A stretch of DNA of 64,000 nt from JAFDBW01 sp963825575 (GTDB taxonomy: Bacteria > Desulfobacterota > Desulfuromonadia > Desulfuromonadales > BM103): NCBI GenBank assembly GCA_963825575.1, contig CAWGUB010000027.1:117624-181623 (forward strand). The letters run 5' to 3'. The notes beneath the pieces are model-generated. The model ran no database searches. It was given only the letters and a program-made list of their open reading frames with translations, and had not been told where the DNA came from. Positions 8,344-16,663 of the stretch are shown here, piece after piece. The first letter of the stretch is position 1. Each line of letters opens with the position of its first letter. The position numbers were made by a program, and so were the translations under genes.

Positions 8344-8412
8344 TTCTCACTGCAGAACATATCAGTTTTGGGCAACCCAGCCCTCATCTCATAATTTAGG
8401 CAGGTAGTCAGT

Positions 8413-11013
8413 ATGGCTGAAGAAATCCAAGAAGAATTGCAGACCCTCTCTCCTGAGGAACAGGAAAAACTCAAGAAGCTGATGGAGAAGGACTCCAAGT
8501 CCTACCGGTCACCGATCGGTTTCTTCAAGTGGCTGGTCGCGGTGCTCGGCGCCGGGATGGTCCTTTTCTATTTCTACACGGCCGGACTCGCGGCGGTTGC
8601 GACCCAGTATCATCGAGGGGTCTATGTCTTTGTCACCTACGTACTGGTTTTCCTGCTCTACCCCGCCGGCAAGACCTGGATGCGCATACCGCTTTCATTG
8701 ATCATCGGCGCCATTTTCTCAAGCGCAATTGCCGGACTCGTTGTTTATGAATCGGTTGATGTATTCCACGCTGATATATCCAGCGGCAATATGGGCCTGA
8801 TCGGCGCCATTTTAATCGGTGCGGTAATCATCGGCGGTGTCGCGACCTTTATTGACAACATCCTCATGAAGAAGTGGCCGCAGAACCCGACTCTTTCGGA
8901 TATCCTCTATGCCCTGGCTTCAGCAGCAGTTGTTTACTACTGGATTCACGAATTCGAAGTTCTGAACTACCGGGCCGGTGCAGAGACCAACCTGGATGCC
9001 ATGATCAGCATCGTCGGCATCATCCTCTCCCTGGAAGTCTGTCGCCGGGTGCTTGGCTGGTCGATGACCTTCATCGGCATCGCGCTCTTCCTCTACGGTT
9101 ATCTCGGACCGATCTTCCCGGAGATTATTGCCCATCGCGGCTTTGGCATCGAACGCCTGTGTACCGCCCTTTACCTGACAACCAACGGGGTGTTCGGGGT
9201 CATGGCCAATGTCCTGGCAACCTACGTCATCCTGTTTATCTTCTTCGGCGCCTTCCTGCACAAATCAGGGGCAGGTAAATTCTTTATCGACTTTCCGCTT
9301 GCCCTGGCCGGGCGCACCACTGGTGGCCCAGCCAAGGTGGCCGTCATCGCATCGGCCTTCTTTGGCTCGGTTTCCGGCAGCGCAATTGCCAATACCGTCT
9401 CCACCGGTGCGTTCACCATACCGTTGATGAAACGCGCCGGCTTCAAGCCGCACGTTGCAGGAGCCATTGAACCTGCAGCCTCGATCGGCGGCATGTTCCT
9501 GCCTCCGGTTATGGGCGCCGGTGGATTTTTGATGGCCGAACTGACGGAAACATCATATGCCTACATCATGATGATCGCCATCTTCCCCGCCCTGCTCTAC
9601 TTCTTCTCGGTCTTCTGCATGATTCACTTCGAGGCCAAAAAACAGGGGATCAAAGGAATTGAGGACGACGAATTCCCGCACTGGAAGGAAGTCCTGAAAA
9701 AACAGTGGTATTACTCTCTGCCGTTAATCATTATCACGATCCTCATGATCATAGGGAAATCCCCTGGGATGGCGGCATTCTGGTCTGCCTTGTCATGTAT
9801 TGTTGTGAGCTGGGTGAGGCAGGACAGGAAAGTCTCGCTCAAGGACAGGTTGATTTTCGTACCGTTTACGATCCTGTTTTTTATGATTGTTTCCCTCGGT
9901 TATGTCGAGCTTCCGATCCATGAAGTGTTCGGGTTTAAAATCCAATTTTTCATTACCTTATCGGCAACAGTCTGGTGTCTGTTGGTCAGTGCTCTACGTA
10001 AAGACATTGCGATGGATTTGAAAGGTATATGGCAGGCGATCCTGACCGGCGCCAACAATACCCTGATCATCGGTGCGACGCTCGGCGTCATCGGCATTAT
10101 CGTCGGCACCATTTCTCTGACCGGCATCGGCCTCAAGTTCTCCGACATCATCATCTCGCTGGCCAGCGGCAACCTGCTCGCGGCAATTTTCCTGGTCGCC
10201 CTTGCTTCGCTGGTGCTCGGTATGGGTGTCCCGGTCACGGCAGCCTACCTGATTACAGCCGTGCTGGCAGTGCCGCCGCTCATGGAAATGGGTGTCCCGC
10301 TGCTCTGCGCTCACATGATCGTCTACTGGTTCAGCCAGGATTCGAACATAACCCCACCGGTTTGCGTTGCGGCCTACGCCGGAGCTGCGATTGCCGGGTC
10401 TGACCCGTGGAAGACCGGCTGGACCAGCTTCAAGTTCGCCAAGCTGTTGTACGTCATGCCGATCCTGTTTGCCTTTACCCCGGCGATCCTGTTCCAGCCG
10501 CACACGGCCAACGTCAAAGTGCCGAATCTTGGAGATGATTTACCCTTTGCATCGGTCATGTCGATCGATGTCAAAGAAGGCCAACATTTCAACAAAGGGG
10601 ATGTGGTTGCCAAGATCATGATCGGTGATGAAATCCGTGACATCAAAGCAAAGCGAGGCGGCAACGTCTCCGAAGTGAAGACTTTTGCCGGCGGCATGGT
10701 CAATTCAAAAGAAGTGATCATCGAGGCCAATGACCCGGCGACCGGGACGCAGACAGCGTCTTCTTTCTTCTCGGCCTTCCTCGGCACGATCGCCTTCTCG
10801 GCGACGACCATGTTCTTCTGGTTCCGCCGCACCACGCTGTTTGAGTGGGTGATTCTGGCGGTCGGCACCGTGTTCCTGTACTGGCCGACATTGATAACAG
10901 ATGCGATCGGCATTGCCCTGGTCGGTCTGGTCATCTTTATGCAGATCAGCAAGAACAAGAAAGAGCACGGCTCTATGCTGGCACCTAAACCTGGAGAAGA
11001 GGGGGTCCAGTGA
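8413..11013 (+). CDS. TRAP transporter fused permease (DctQ-DctM) with C-terminal barrel-sandwich segment
   Basis: Inner-membrane permease in which the small (DctQ-like) and large (DctM-like) TRAP subunits are one 866-residue chain, the usual partner of TAXI proteins. A charged, Glu-rich N-terminal 30 residues precede several membrane segments. The DctM core holds conserved blocks such as FFGSVSGSAIANTVSTG and a second LGMGVPVTAAYLI block. After the core, residues about 700-775 are soluble and follow the pattern of a biotinyl/lipoyl hammerhead (VPNLGDD, EGQHFNKGDVVAKI, GGNVSEV) but lack a modifiable Lys at the turn. Two more membrane segments and a charged tail follow. The C-terminal part may correspond to the uncharacterised DUF3394 seen in related permeases. 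The stop shares one base with uspA. Confidence 0.92.
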   Translation: MAEEIQEELQTLSPEEQEKLKKLMEKDSKSYRSPIGFFKWLVAVLGAGMVLFYFYTAGLAAVATQYHRGVYVFVTYVLVFLLYPAGKTWMRIPLSLIIGAIFSSAIAGLVVYESVDVFHADISSGNMGLIGAILIGAVIIGGVATFIDNILMKKWPQNPTLSDILYALASAAVVYYWIHEFEVLNYRAGAETNLDAMISIVGIILSLEVCRRVLGWSMTFIGIALFLYGYLGPIFPEIIAHRGFGIERLCTALYLTTNGVFGVMANVLATYVILFIFFGAFLHKSGAGKFFIDFPLALAGRTTGGPAKVAVIASAFFGSVSGSAIANTVSTGAFTIPLMKRAGFKPHVAGAIEPAASIGGMFLPPVMGAGGFLMAELTETSYAYIMMIAIFPALLYFFSVFCMIHFEAKKQGIKGIEDDEFPHWKEVLKKQWYYSLPLIIITILMIIGKSPGMAAFWSALSCIVVSWVRQDRKVSLKDRLIFVPFTILFFMIVSLGYVELPIHEVFGFKIQFFITLSATVWCLLVSALRKDIAMDLKGIWQAILTGANNTLIIGATLGVIGIIVGTISLTGIGLKFSDIIISLASGNLLAAIFLVALASLVLGMGVPVTAAYLITAVLAVPPLMEMGVPLLCAHMIVYWFSQDSNITPPVCVAAYAGAAIAGSDPWKTGWTSFKFAKLLYVMPILFAFTPAILFQPHTANVKVPNLGDDLPFASVMSIDVKEGQHFNKGDVVAKIMIGDEIRDIKAKRGGNVSEVKTFAGGMVNSKEVIIEANDPATGTQTASSFFSAFLGTIAFSATTMFFWFRRTTLFEWVILAVGTVFLYWPTLITDAIGIALVGLVIFMQISKNKKEHGSMLAPKPGEEGVQ

Positions 11014-11456
11014 TGAAACAGTTCAACAACATCCTTTTTGCCACTGACTTTTCAGACTCTTCTGGACCCGCCGCTGATTACGCAATCACCCTGGCGAAGT
11101 TGACGGGTGCGCACCTGCATGTACTCCACGTGATCAACGAGCTCGATGAGCACCAGCGGGTTATGATTCCACGGGAAGCATTCCAGATCCTGGAAAAGGA
11201 AATCGAGCTGCAGACTGTCAGAGAACTGGATGTTTTCTGTAAAGGGCCTGCGGCTGGGGTGCACACAACAAGCCACGCCGTAGTTGGTGCCGCGTTCCAG
11301 AAGATTCTCCAGACCGGCGCGGAGGTCAATGCCGACTTGATCGTCATGGGAACGCACGGGCGTACCGGTGTGGAGCAGGTGATCGTCGGCAGTACGGCGG
11401 AACGAGTGGTCAGGCGATCGAAGATTCCGGTCCTGACCGTACGCGGCCAGGACTGA
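11013..11456 (+). CDS. Universal stress protein, ATP-binding UspA type
   Basis: A 147-residue single-domain Usp protein. Asp12 and the nucleotide motif G-x2-G-x9-G-S (Gly113, Gly116, Gly126, Ser127) are intact, so it should bind ATP, unlike the non-binding UspA class. The ATG at 11013 overlaps the permease stop by one base (TGATG), showing translational coupling; an in-frame GTG just before it is less likely. In Halomonas, the Usp protein TeaD is encoded with, and regulates, the TeaABC TRAP transporter; a similar regulatory role here is inference. A strong terminator follows. Confidence 0.93.
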   Translation: MKQFNNILFATDFSDSSGPAADYAITLAKLTGAHLHVLHVINELDEHQRVMIPREAFQILEKEIELQTVRELDVFCKGPAAGVHTTSHAVVGAAFQKILQTGAEVNADLIVMGTHGRTGVEQVIVGSTAERVVRRSKIPVLTVRGQD

Positions 11457-11463
11457 CATGACA

Positions 11464-11504
11464 TGTCAAAAAAGGCGGAGCCAGAAGCTCCGCCTTTTTT
11501 GACA
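11464..11504. terminator. Bidirectional terminator between uspA and lipoprotein gene
   Basis: The core stem (11474-11481 with 11487-11494, loop CAGAA) is flanked by A6 and T6 and extended by TGTC/GACA, giving an 18-bp palindrome that works on either strand. It lies between two convergent transcription units (uspA on plus, lipoprotein on minus). Confidence 0.9.
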
Positions 11505-11523
11505 TATTCACTTTAGCAAAAAA

Positions 11524-11898
11524 TCATTCCGGCAGAAGCCCTCGCCGACGCATCTCGTTGCGAACATCATCACGCCTGAATTTCAACTCACGGGTAGTAC
11601 TGTCTTCGCCGCCGCCTCCGAACCGCTGATCGGTCCGGACTCCGTAACCTGAGCTGCCTCCCCATGACCCGAAACCGAAACCGATTCCTACATCGCCGCT
11701 ACTGGAGCGGCTCGAGTTGACAAGTTCGTCACTCAACTTCTGCTCGTAATCGACAAGTTGTGTGTTCGTCATTCTCAGGTAATCCTGCTCAAGCAGGAAA
11801 GTGGCTTCGGAAGGAGTCCCCGCCGACATGCAGCCCACAAGGAAAAGCCCGCAGAGAGCGACGAGAATTGCACGCAGAAAATCAGGGTTGCGGTTCAT
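11524..11898 (-). CDS. Small Gly/Ser-rich lipoprotein of unknown function
   Basis: About 124 residues from the ATG at 11898, chosen because GGAG lies 9 bases upstream; the longer frame begins inside the kinase gene without a ribosome site. The N terminus is a lipoprotein signal with lipobox LVGC (Cys near residue 23), so the mature protein should be lipid-anchored. The middle is rich in Gly and Ser (about residues 60-95), and the end is charged, with a helix-like stretch around DDVRNEMRRRGLLPE. I do not recognise the family. Its start overlaps the histidine kinase gene by 17 bases, so the two are co-transcribed and possibly coupled. Confidence 0.75.
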   Translation of the reverse strand: MNRNPDFLRAILVALCGLFLVGCMSAGTPSEATFLLEQDYLRMTNTQLVDYEQKLSDELVNSSRSSSGDVGIGFGFGSWGGSSGYGVRTDQRFGGGGEDSTTRELKFRRDDVRNEMRRRGLLPE

Positions 11899-13060
11899 AC
11901 GATTGCTCCGGCAACACAACGGGAAGACTTAAGGTAAACCTGGTCCCATATCCGGATTCGGAGATGAAGTGCACTTCGCCTGAAAGTAGGCGTGCCAGCA
12001 GTTGCATGCTGTAAGTTCCCAGACCGCGGCCAGCTCCCTTGGTGGAGAAGTCCCGCTGGAAAATTCTCTGTTGGTATTCACCCGGGATCACTGCCGAATT
12101 GTGAACCCAGAGATTCAGCTGTCTATCCCGAGCCTCTGCTCCGAGAGTCACAGCGTCCTCTTCCGGTGAAGCTTCCAGGGCATTTTTCAGCATGTTCCCC
12201 AGAATCCGGTGTAACAGAGTCGCATCACTGACAAAAGTGGTCGGGACCGTTGCCGCATCGATCTGTATGGTGCGGTTGCGGGCAATGTCCTGCCCTTCAT
12301 AAAGCTCTACAACATCGGCGAGGACTTGTATACTGGCCAGAACATGGCTGTCGACTATCAGCTCACCCTTCTCCACGGCCAGAAGAATCCGCTGCGCATC
12401 AATCTCATCGATGACTCTTTGCGAAGCCACCTGAATCCGTCGGCTGATTTCCAGGTGATCAACCTGGCTGTCAATCTCCAGGAGCGCCGCAAACCCGCGG
12501 ATACTGCCGACCAGATTAAGGATGTCATGAAAAAAGGTTCGTTCCAGTGCCAACCGGCGTCTTTCGTGACTGATGTCCATACCCGCCAGCACGGTAAAAT
12601 CCTCATCGGCATATCGCAATGGCGCCGACCACACCCTTAACGTCAGGTTTTGTATGGCACTACCGTCCCGGCGCGTAATCATGCACTCCTGGACGTTCTC
12701 TTCACCTGCCAGACCCGAGAGCATGGCCGTGAGAGCCCCGCAGGTTTCACAGGAGGCCCCCATACCGCAGCCGGATTCGACATCGAGAGTCACATGACAT
12801 GCCAGCACATCACCGACCAGGCGACCCAACAGGCTTTCCGAACTCGAATGCCCGGCAAGATCACAGAAAACCCGGTTGGCAAAAATGATCTGGCGATAAC
12901 GGTTGAGCACCAGGACAATGCCCGGCATTGAATCGAGGAGGTTGCGAATCAGGAGCACGCTGGAAAAATAGGCGGACTGGCGCAACAGTTCATCCTTGGA
13001 TGCAATATTATTATCAATCTCCTTGATTCTTTGTGCGGGTAGAGGTTGAGTCATGTCCAA
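11882..13060 (-). CDS. PAS-domain sensor histidine kinase with a Cys4 cluster
   Basis: A soluble (no clear membrane segment) 392-residue kinase. Residues about 38-165 form a PAS domain. Inside it four cysteines, Cys88, Cys98, Cys104 and Cys107, sit in a pattern (C-x9-C-x5-C-x2-C) suited to a metal or Fe-S centre. The phosphoacceptor box is FFHDILN (His178), followed by an HATPase domain with N-box Asn293 and the Gly-rich KGAGRGLGTY (341-350). No receiver domain is attached and no response regulator is adjacent. The start is a TTG at 13060 placed 7 bases after AGGGG; the ATG at 13054 is the alternative. It is co-transcribed with the lipoprotein that follows. Confidence 0.88.
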   Translation of the reverse strand: MDMTQPLPAQRIKEIDNNIASKDELLRQSAYFSSVLLIRNLLDSMPGIVLVLNRYRQIIFANRVFCDLAGHSSSESLLGRLVGDVLACHVTLDVESGCGMGASCETCGALTAMLSGLAGEENVQECMITRRDGSAIQNLTLRVWSAPLRYADEDFTVLAGMDISHERRRLALERTFFHDILNLVGSIRGFAALLEIDSQVDHLEISRRIQVASQRVIDEIDAQRILLAVEKGELIVDSHVLASIQVLADVVELYEGQDIARNRTIQIDAATVPTTFVSDATLLHRILGNMLKNALEASPEEDAVTLGAEARDRQLNLWVHNSAVIPGEYQQRIFQRDFSTKGAGRGLGTYSMQLLARLLSGEVHFISESGYGTRFTLSLPVVLPEQSYEPQP

Positions 13061-13135
13061 ATCAAATCCCCTGAGCGATCATTAGGAGTAGATTAATAAC
13101 ATCAGGACAAGTAGGGGTTTCTTTACACGAAAACA

Positions 13136-13891
13136 TCAGGCTTCGTCAAAACAGGTTCCGGCAATCAGGGTTACTGGTGCCTCAAGATAACTTTTCAACG
13201 AATCAAGGAATTCCGCGGCATCTGCACCATCGAGAATCCTGTGATCTGCAGAGAGTGTTAATCGCACCATGGGTGCCACGACCAGCTCTTCATGTTCATC
13301 GACGATCACTTCGCCTTTGACAGTCCCCACAGCCAGGACCGCAGCCTGTGGTGGTGTGATAATGGCTGCAAAGGACTCCACTCCAAGCATGCCCATGTTA
13401 CTGACAGTAAAGGTCCCTCCTTCCTGATCATCGTCGGAAAGTTGGCCAAGGTGGGCCTTTTCAGCAAGTGCAGAAGTTGATGCGCCGATCTGTTTCAGCG
13501 AGAGCCGTTCAAGACTTTTAATCACCGGGTAATAGAGCCCCCCTTCCGTTGCAACGGCCATGGCCAGATTGATATGCTCTTGCTCAACAGCTTGATTTTC
13601 GGCCCATTGACTATTCACCCAGGGATGTTCCTTGAGCGCCGCCGCAGTGGCCGCCAGGATAAAATCGTTGATCGTTATCCCCAGGTCCTTGCGGAAACGG
13701 ATGACGTCCGTCATATCGACGGCTATAGTCACAAAGAAATGTGGCTTGTTCTGCCAGCTGTCAACCATCTTGCGCTCAATCAGTCGGCGAATGCGTACGG
13801 TTTTTTTGTCATTCGGGCCGGTTTCACCCTGTGGACCGTTTTTATTACCTGGTTCAGACATATCCGTCATCCTTTCAAGCCGGGAAAACAT
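13136..13891 (-). CDS. Stand-alone 2-oxoacid dehydrogenase E2 acyltransferase domain
   Basis: The chain is about 240-251 residues and contains only the catalytic acyltransferase domain of dihydrolipoamide acyltransferases (E2). The signature DHRILDGADAAEF near the C terminus carries catalytic His217 and Asp221 of the HxxxDG motif, and the SNMGMLG segment is present. The lipoyl arm and the E1/E3-binding domain that normally precede this domain are missing; only about 30 polar residues stand in their place. No E1 or E3 gene is near. The start is uncertain: ATG at 13891, or ATG at 13861, which has AAAGGA 8 bases upstream. The substrate is unknown; it could act with complexes encoded elsewhere or be a non-lipoyl acyltransferase. 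Confidence 0.85.
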   Translation of the reverse strand: MFSRLERMTDMSEPGNKNGPQGETGPNDKKTVRIRRLIERKMVDSWQNKPHFFVTIAVDMTDVIRFRKDLGITINDFILAATAAALKEHPWVNSQWAENQAVEQEHINLAMAVATEGGLYYPVIKSLERLSLKQIGASTSALAEKAHLGQLSDDDQEGGTFTVSNMGMLGVESFAAIITPPQAAVLAVGTVKGEVIVDEHEELVVAPMVRLTLSADHRILDGADAAEFLDSLKSYLEAPVTLIAGTCFDEA

Positions 13892-14142
13892 TCAGGAACA
13901 TTCCCCCTGCAGGGGGAATAAATCTGTCCACTATTGTAATAGAGGTGCCATTTAAATACGACCCTAAACAGACATGGGGCCACTACCACCCATAAGCATA
14001 GCGTCACGGCATAGATAAAAGGATACTGTGTAAAGATAAAAACTTGCCGGCTTTTCGAGCTTTCACAGGTCAGTTTGGGCTAGAGGCAAGAGGGGAAAAC
14101 CAGGGAGCGGGGCGTTGCACGATTGAAAGGAAATAAGCAAAA
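13892..14142. other. Non-coding stretch upstream of the E2-domain gene
   Basis: No open frame here has a ribosome site and a recognisable product. It presumably holds the promoter of the E2-domain gene; the palindromic CCCCCTGCAGGGGG lies about 20 bases above its start and could be an operator or simply overlap the ribosome site. Confidence 0.4.
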
Positions 14143-14168
14143 AAGCCCGGGACCAGGGGCCCGGGCTT
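14143..14168 (-). terminator. Terminator of the zinc-ribbon gene
   Basis: A 9-bp stem (14143-14151 with 14160-14168, 8-base loop) lies 21 bases past the stop of the small zinc-ribbon gene. On the minus strand it is followed by a run of T, so it serves that gene rather than the E2 gene. Confidence 0.8.
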
Positions 14169-14189
14169 CTTATTATGAACAGTGGTGAA

Positions 14190-14345
14190 TCAGCCGAGAA
14201 AGACGTTATGATTGCGGGCCCGATTGGCCAGAATCGTTGGATCTACGACCTCACCACAGGAGCAACATTTCCATGCGTCAAAAGCACGAACAAAATCATA
14301 ATACTTTTCAGCGTACATGCGACCTTTACACTTGGGACATCTCAT
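14190..14345 (-). CDS. 51-residue zinc-ribbon protein
   Basis: A very short gene read directly from the minus strand. The ATG at 14345 has a strong AGGAGG 7 bases upstream, and the frame ends at a TGA at 14190. The protein begins MRCPKCKGRMYAEKYYDF and has a second pair in WKCCSCGE, so Cys3/Cys6 and Cys27/Cys30 form a four-cysteine zinc ribbon; the rest is polar. Such mini zinc ribbons are frequent in Geobacter-type genomes and their role is unknown; binding nucleic acid or a protein partner is a guess. Its own ribosome site and terminator argue that it is a real independent gene. Confidence 0.85.
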   Translation of the reverse strand: MRCPKCKGRMYAEKYYDFVRAFDAWKCCSCGEVVDPTILANRARNHNVFLG

Positions 14346-14493
14346 TTGGTTGCCTCCTCATTTATAAACCACAAAATTTAGCGTAGTTTCTAGACTGAGA
14401 GATATTACACGAGACGTGCCAACTATAGTTCAATCTTTCCCGGCAAGCATGTACGCACAAGAGCTTAGATAAAAACGTATAAATTACAGATAG

Positions 14494-15072
14494 TTATGTT
14501 GGTCCAAAAAAAGGCCTCCAGTTTTCGATTCTTCCCCGGCCTATCCCTTTGACCCTTTTCAAGGCATCCAGAGAGCCAAAATCGCCATTTTTTTGACGAT
14601 CGATATAGATGCTTTCGGCCAGTTTATCTCCAATCCCAGGCAGGGCAACCCAATCGGCCTTGCTCATCCGGTCAGGATGCAGCGGGATGCCCAGCGCAAT
14701 TCGCTTGCCGGCCGACATCCACCCTCGCCGGACAATCTTAATTTTCTGATCTTTTTTGGCGATTACGTAGCTCGCACCGTTGTTCACCGGCTCAAAATAA
14801 TCCTCAACAGTTGATGATAATTTATCGGACACAGCAACCGTCAATTTTATGACGTCGCGCAGAGAGAAACCGTCATTTATTTGATACACTCCCGGGGTCA
14901 AACCGTGCCCAGTCAGTTCAACGTGCAGATAATTCGCATCTTGAGACAAAAAAGACGGGATGTCTTCCATTACAGAAGCACCCCGCCCCAAAAGTATCGC
15001 GAGAAAAACAAAGGCCGCCAGCACGACGGGTGCTGGCGGCACCTGAAACAGGGTCCTATTCGGCATGGTCAC
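14494..15072 (-). CDS. Membrane-anchored helix-hairpin-helix (ComEA-like) protein
   Basis: A 192-residue protein with one N-terminal membrane segment (about residues 14-32), a middle region resembling a SLBB-like fold (about 45-120) and a C-terminal double helix-hairpin-helix (about 140-190; LPGIGDKLAESI and VKGIGRGRIENW). This is the layout of ComEA, which binds incoming DNA outside the membrane in competence systems; no other competence gene is adjacent, so a DNA-binding role is inference. The start overlaps the end of cimA by 17 bases (or 11 if the ATG at 15066 is used), and no good ribosome site is seen, which suggests translational coupling. Confidence 0.8.
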   Translation of the reverse strand: MTMPNRTLFQVPPAPVVLAAFVFLAILLGRGASVMEDIPSFLSQDANYLHVELTGHGLTPGVYQINDGFSLRDVIKLTVAVSDKLSSTVEDYFEPVNNGASYVIAKKDQKIKIVRRGWMSAGKRIALGIPLHPDRMSKADWVALPGIGDKLAESIYIDRQKNGDFGSLDALKRVKGIGRGRIENWRPFFGPT

Positions 15073-16627
15073 GCATCAGTTTGTACTGCAGCGCGTCAAC
15101 CAGCGCCTGGTAAGAGGCATCTATAATATTATCACTGACACCAACCGTTCCCCAACGCCCGGTCTTGTCGCCGGACTCGATCAGGACGCGTGTCACGGAT
15201 GCGGTGCCCTTGCCGGCAGGAAGGACACGCACTCTGTAATCGAACAGCTTCATCTCCTTGAGCTGCGGGTAGAACTGCTCCAGGGCCTTGCGCAAGGCAT
15301 GATCAAGCGCATTCACAGGACCATTGCCTTCGGCAGCCGTATGCTCAATGCGCCCGCCGACCTTGACCTGAATTGTCGCCTCGGAGGTCGGCATCTCATC
15401 TTCATGTCGCTTGGTGTCAATAACCCGGAAGCCGATAACCGAGAAGTAATTGCGCAACTCGCCGAGGGCACGCCGCATGAGCAGCTCGAAAGAAGCCTCG
15501 GCACCTTCAAACTGGAAGCCCTGGTTTTCGAGTGATTTGATCTCTTCGAGGATTTCCAGTGTCACCGGGTCCTTGCTGTCGAGGTTGATGTTAAACTGTT
15601 CAGCTTTGACGAGGATGTTCGAACGGCCGGAGAGATCGGACACCAGCACACGAGTCACATTGCCGACTTTTTCCGGGCGCATATGCTCGTAAGTTTCAGG
15701 ATGTCTCTGAATCGCTGAAACATGCACGCCGCCTTTGTGGGCAAAGGCAGAGTTCCCGACATAAGGCTGGTGCTTGTTCGGCACCAGGTTGGCCAGCTCG
15801 TAGATATAACGTGATGCGATCCGCAGGCTCTGTAGCTGCTGATCGGAGACACAGTCCCGGCCCATTTTCAACCTGAGCGCGGGGATAATCGAGCAGAGGT
15901 TGGCGTTGCCGCAGCGCTCACCAAAACCGTTGATCGTTCCCTGGACATGGACAGCGCCATTTTCTACCGCCACCAGGGAGTTGGCCACGGCACATTCACT
16001 GTCATTGTGAGCGTGGATGCCAAGCGGTGCCTTAATCTTCTTTTTGACCTTCTTGATAATGTCGGCCACTTCGTACGGCAAGGTGCCGCCATTGGTATCG
16101 CAAAGCACGATACAATCAACACCGGCCTGCTGAGCGGCCTCCAGTGTCTTGATGGCATATTCCGGGTTGGCCTTGTAACCGTCGAAGAAATGCTCGGCAT
16201 CGTAAATAACTTCTGCAATGTTTTCCTTCAGGTATGCCAGAGAGTCATAGATCAGCTCAAGGTTCTCTTCCAGGCTGATGCGCAGCGCCTCGCGCACATG
16301 GAAATCCCAGGACTTGCCAAAGATCGTGACCACATCGGGCTCGGCCTGGATCAGGGTTCGGATGTTATTGTCCTTGGCCGGCGTGGTCTTGGCCCTGCGG
16401 GTGGAGCCGAAAGCGGCTATCTTGGAATGGTTCAGGGTAATTTTTTTGACGTCTTTGAAAAAGGTGATGTCCTTGGGATTGGAGCCGGGCCAACCACCTT
16501 CAATATAGTCGATTCCAAGTTCATCGAGCTTCTCGGCTATCCGGATCTTGTCTGCTACCAGAAAAGAGACGTCTTCAGCCTGCGTACCGTCACGCAAGGT
16601 CGTATCATACAGAAAAACTCTGCTCAT
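15056..16627 (-). CDS. cimA: (R)-citramalate synthase
   Basis: Condenses pyruvate with acetyl-CoA to citramalate, giving a threonine-independent route to 2-oxobutyrate and isoleucine, as known in Geobacter. The 523-residue chain is the long form: DmpG/HMGL-like TIM barrel with the signature TTLRDGTQAED (9-19) and the metal-site HAHND motif, followed by a LeuA-type allosteric dimer domain (about 400-515) for end-product control. The related 2-isopropylmalate synthase is the alternative, but the GIDYIEGGWPGSNPKD region is the citramalate-type subfamily. The ATG has GGGAGA upstream. lysC is 36 bases ahead, so amino-acid synthesis genes are grouped. Confidence 0.93.
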   Translation of the reverse strand: MSRVFLYDTTLRDGTQAEDVSFLVADKIRIAEKLDELGIDYIEGGWPGSNPKDITFFKDVKKITLNHSKIAAFGSTRRAKTTPAKDNNIRTLIQAEPDVVTIFGKSWDFHVREALRISLEENLELIYDSLAYLKENIAEVIYDAEHFFDGYKANPEYAIKTLEAAQQAGVDCIVLCDTNGGTLPYEVADIIKKVKKKIKAPLGIHAHNDSECAVANSLVAVENGAVHVQGTINGFGERCGNANLCSIIPALRLKMGRDCVSDQQLQSLRIASRYIYELANLVPNKHQPYVGNSAFAHKGGVHVSAIQRHPETYEHMRPEKVGNVTRVLVSDLSGRSNILVKAEQFNINLDSKDPVTLEILEEIKSLENQGFQFEGAEASFELLMRRALGELRNYFSVIGFRVIDTKRHEDEMPTSEATIQVKVGGRIEHTAAEGNGPVNALDHALRKALEQFYPQLKEMKLFDYRVRVLPAGKGTASVTRVLIESGDKTGRWGTVGVSDNIIDASYQALVDALQYKLMRDHAE

Positions 16628-16663
16628 GATCTTCTCCCGGTTATCTGTTCAGCAGGTGAGCCG

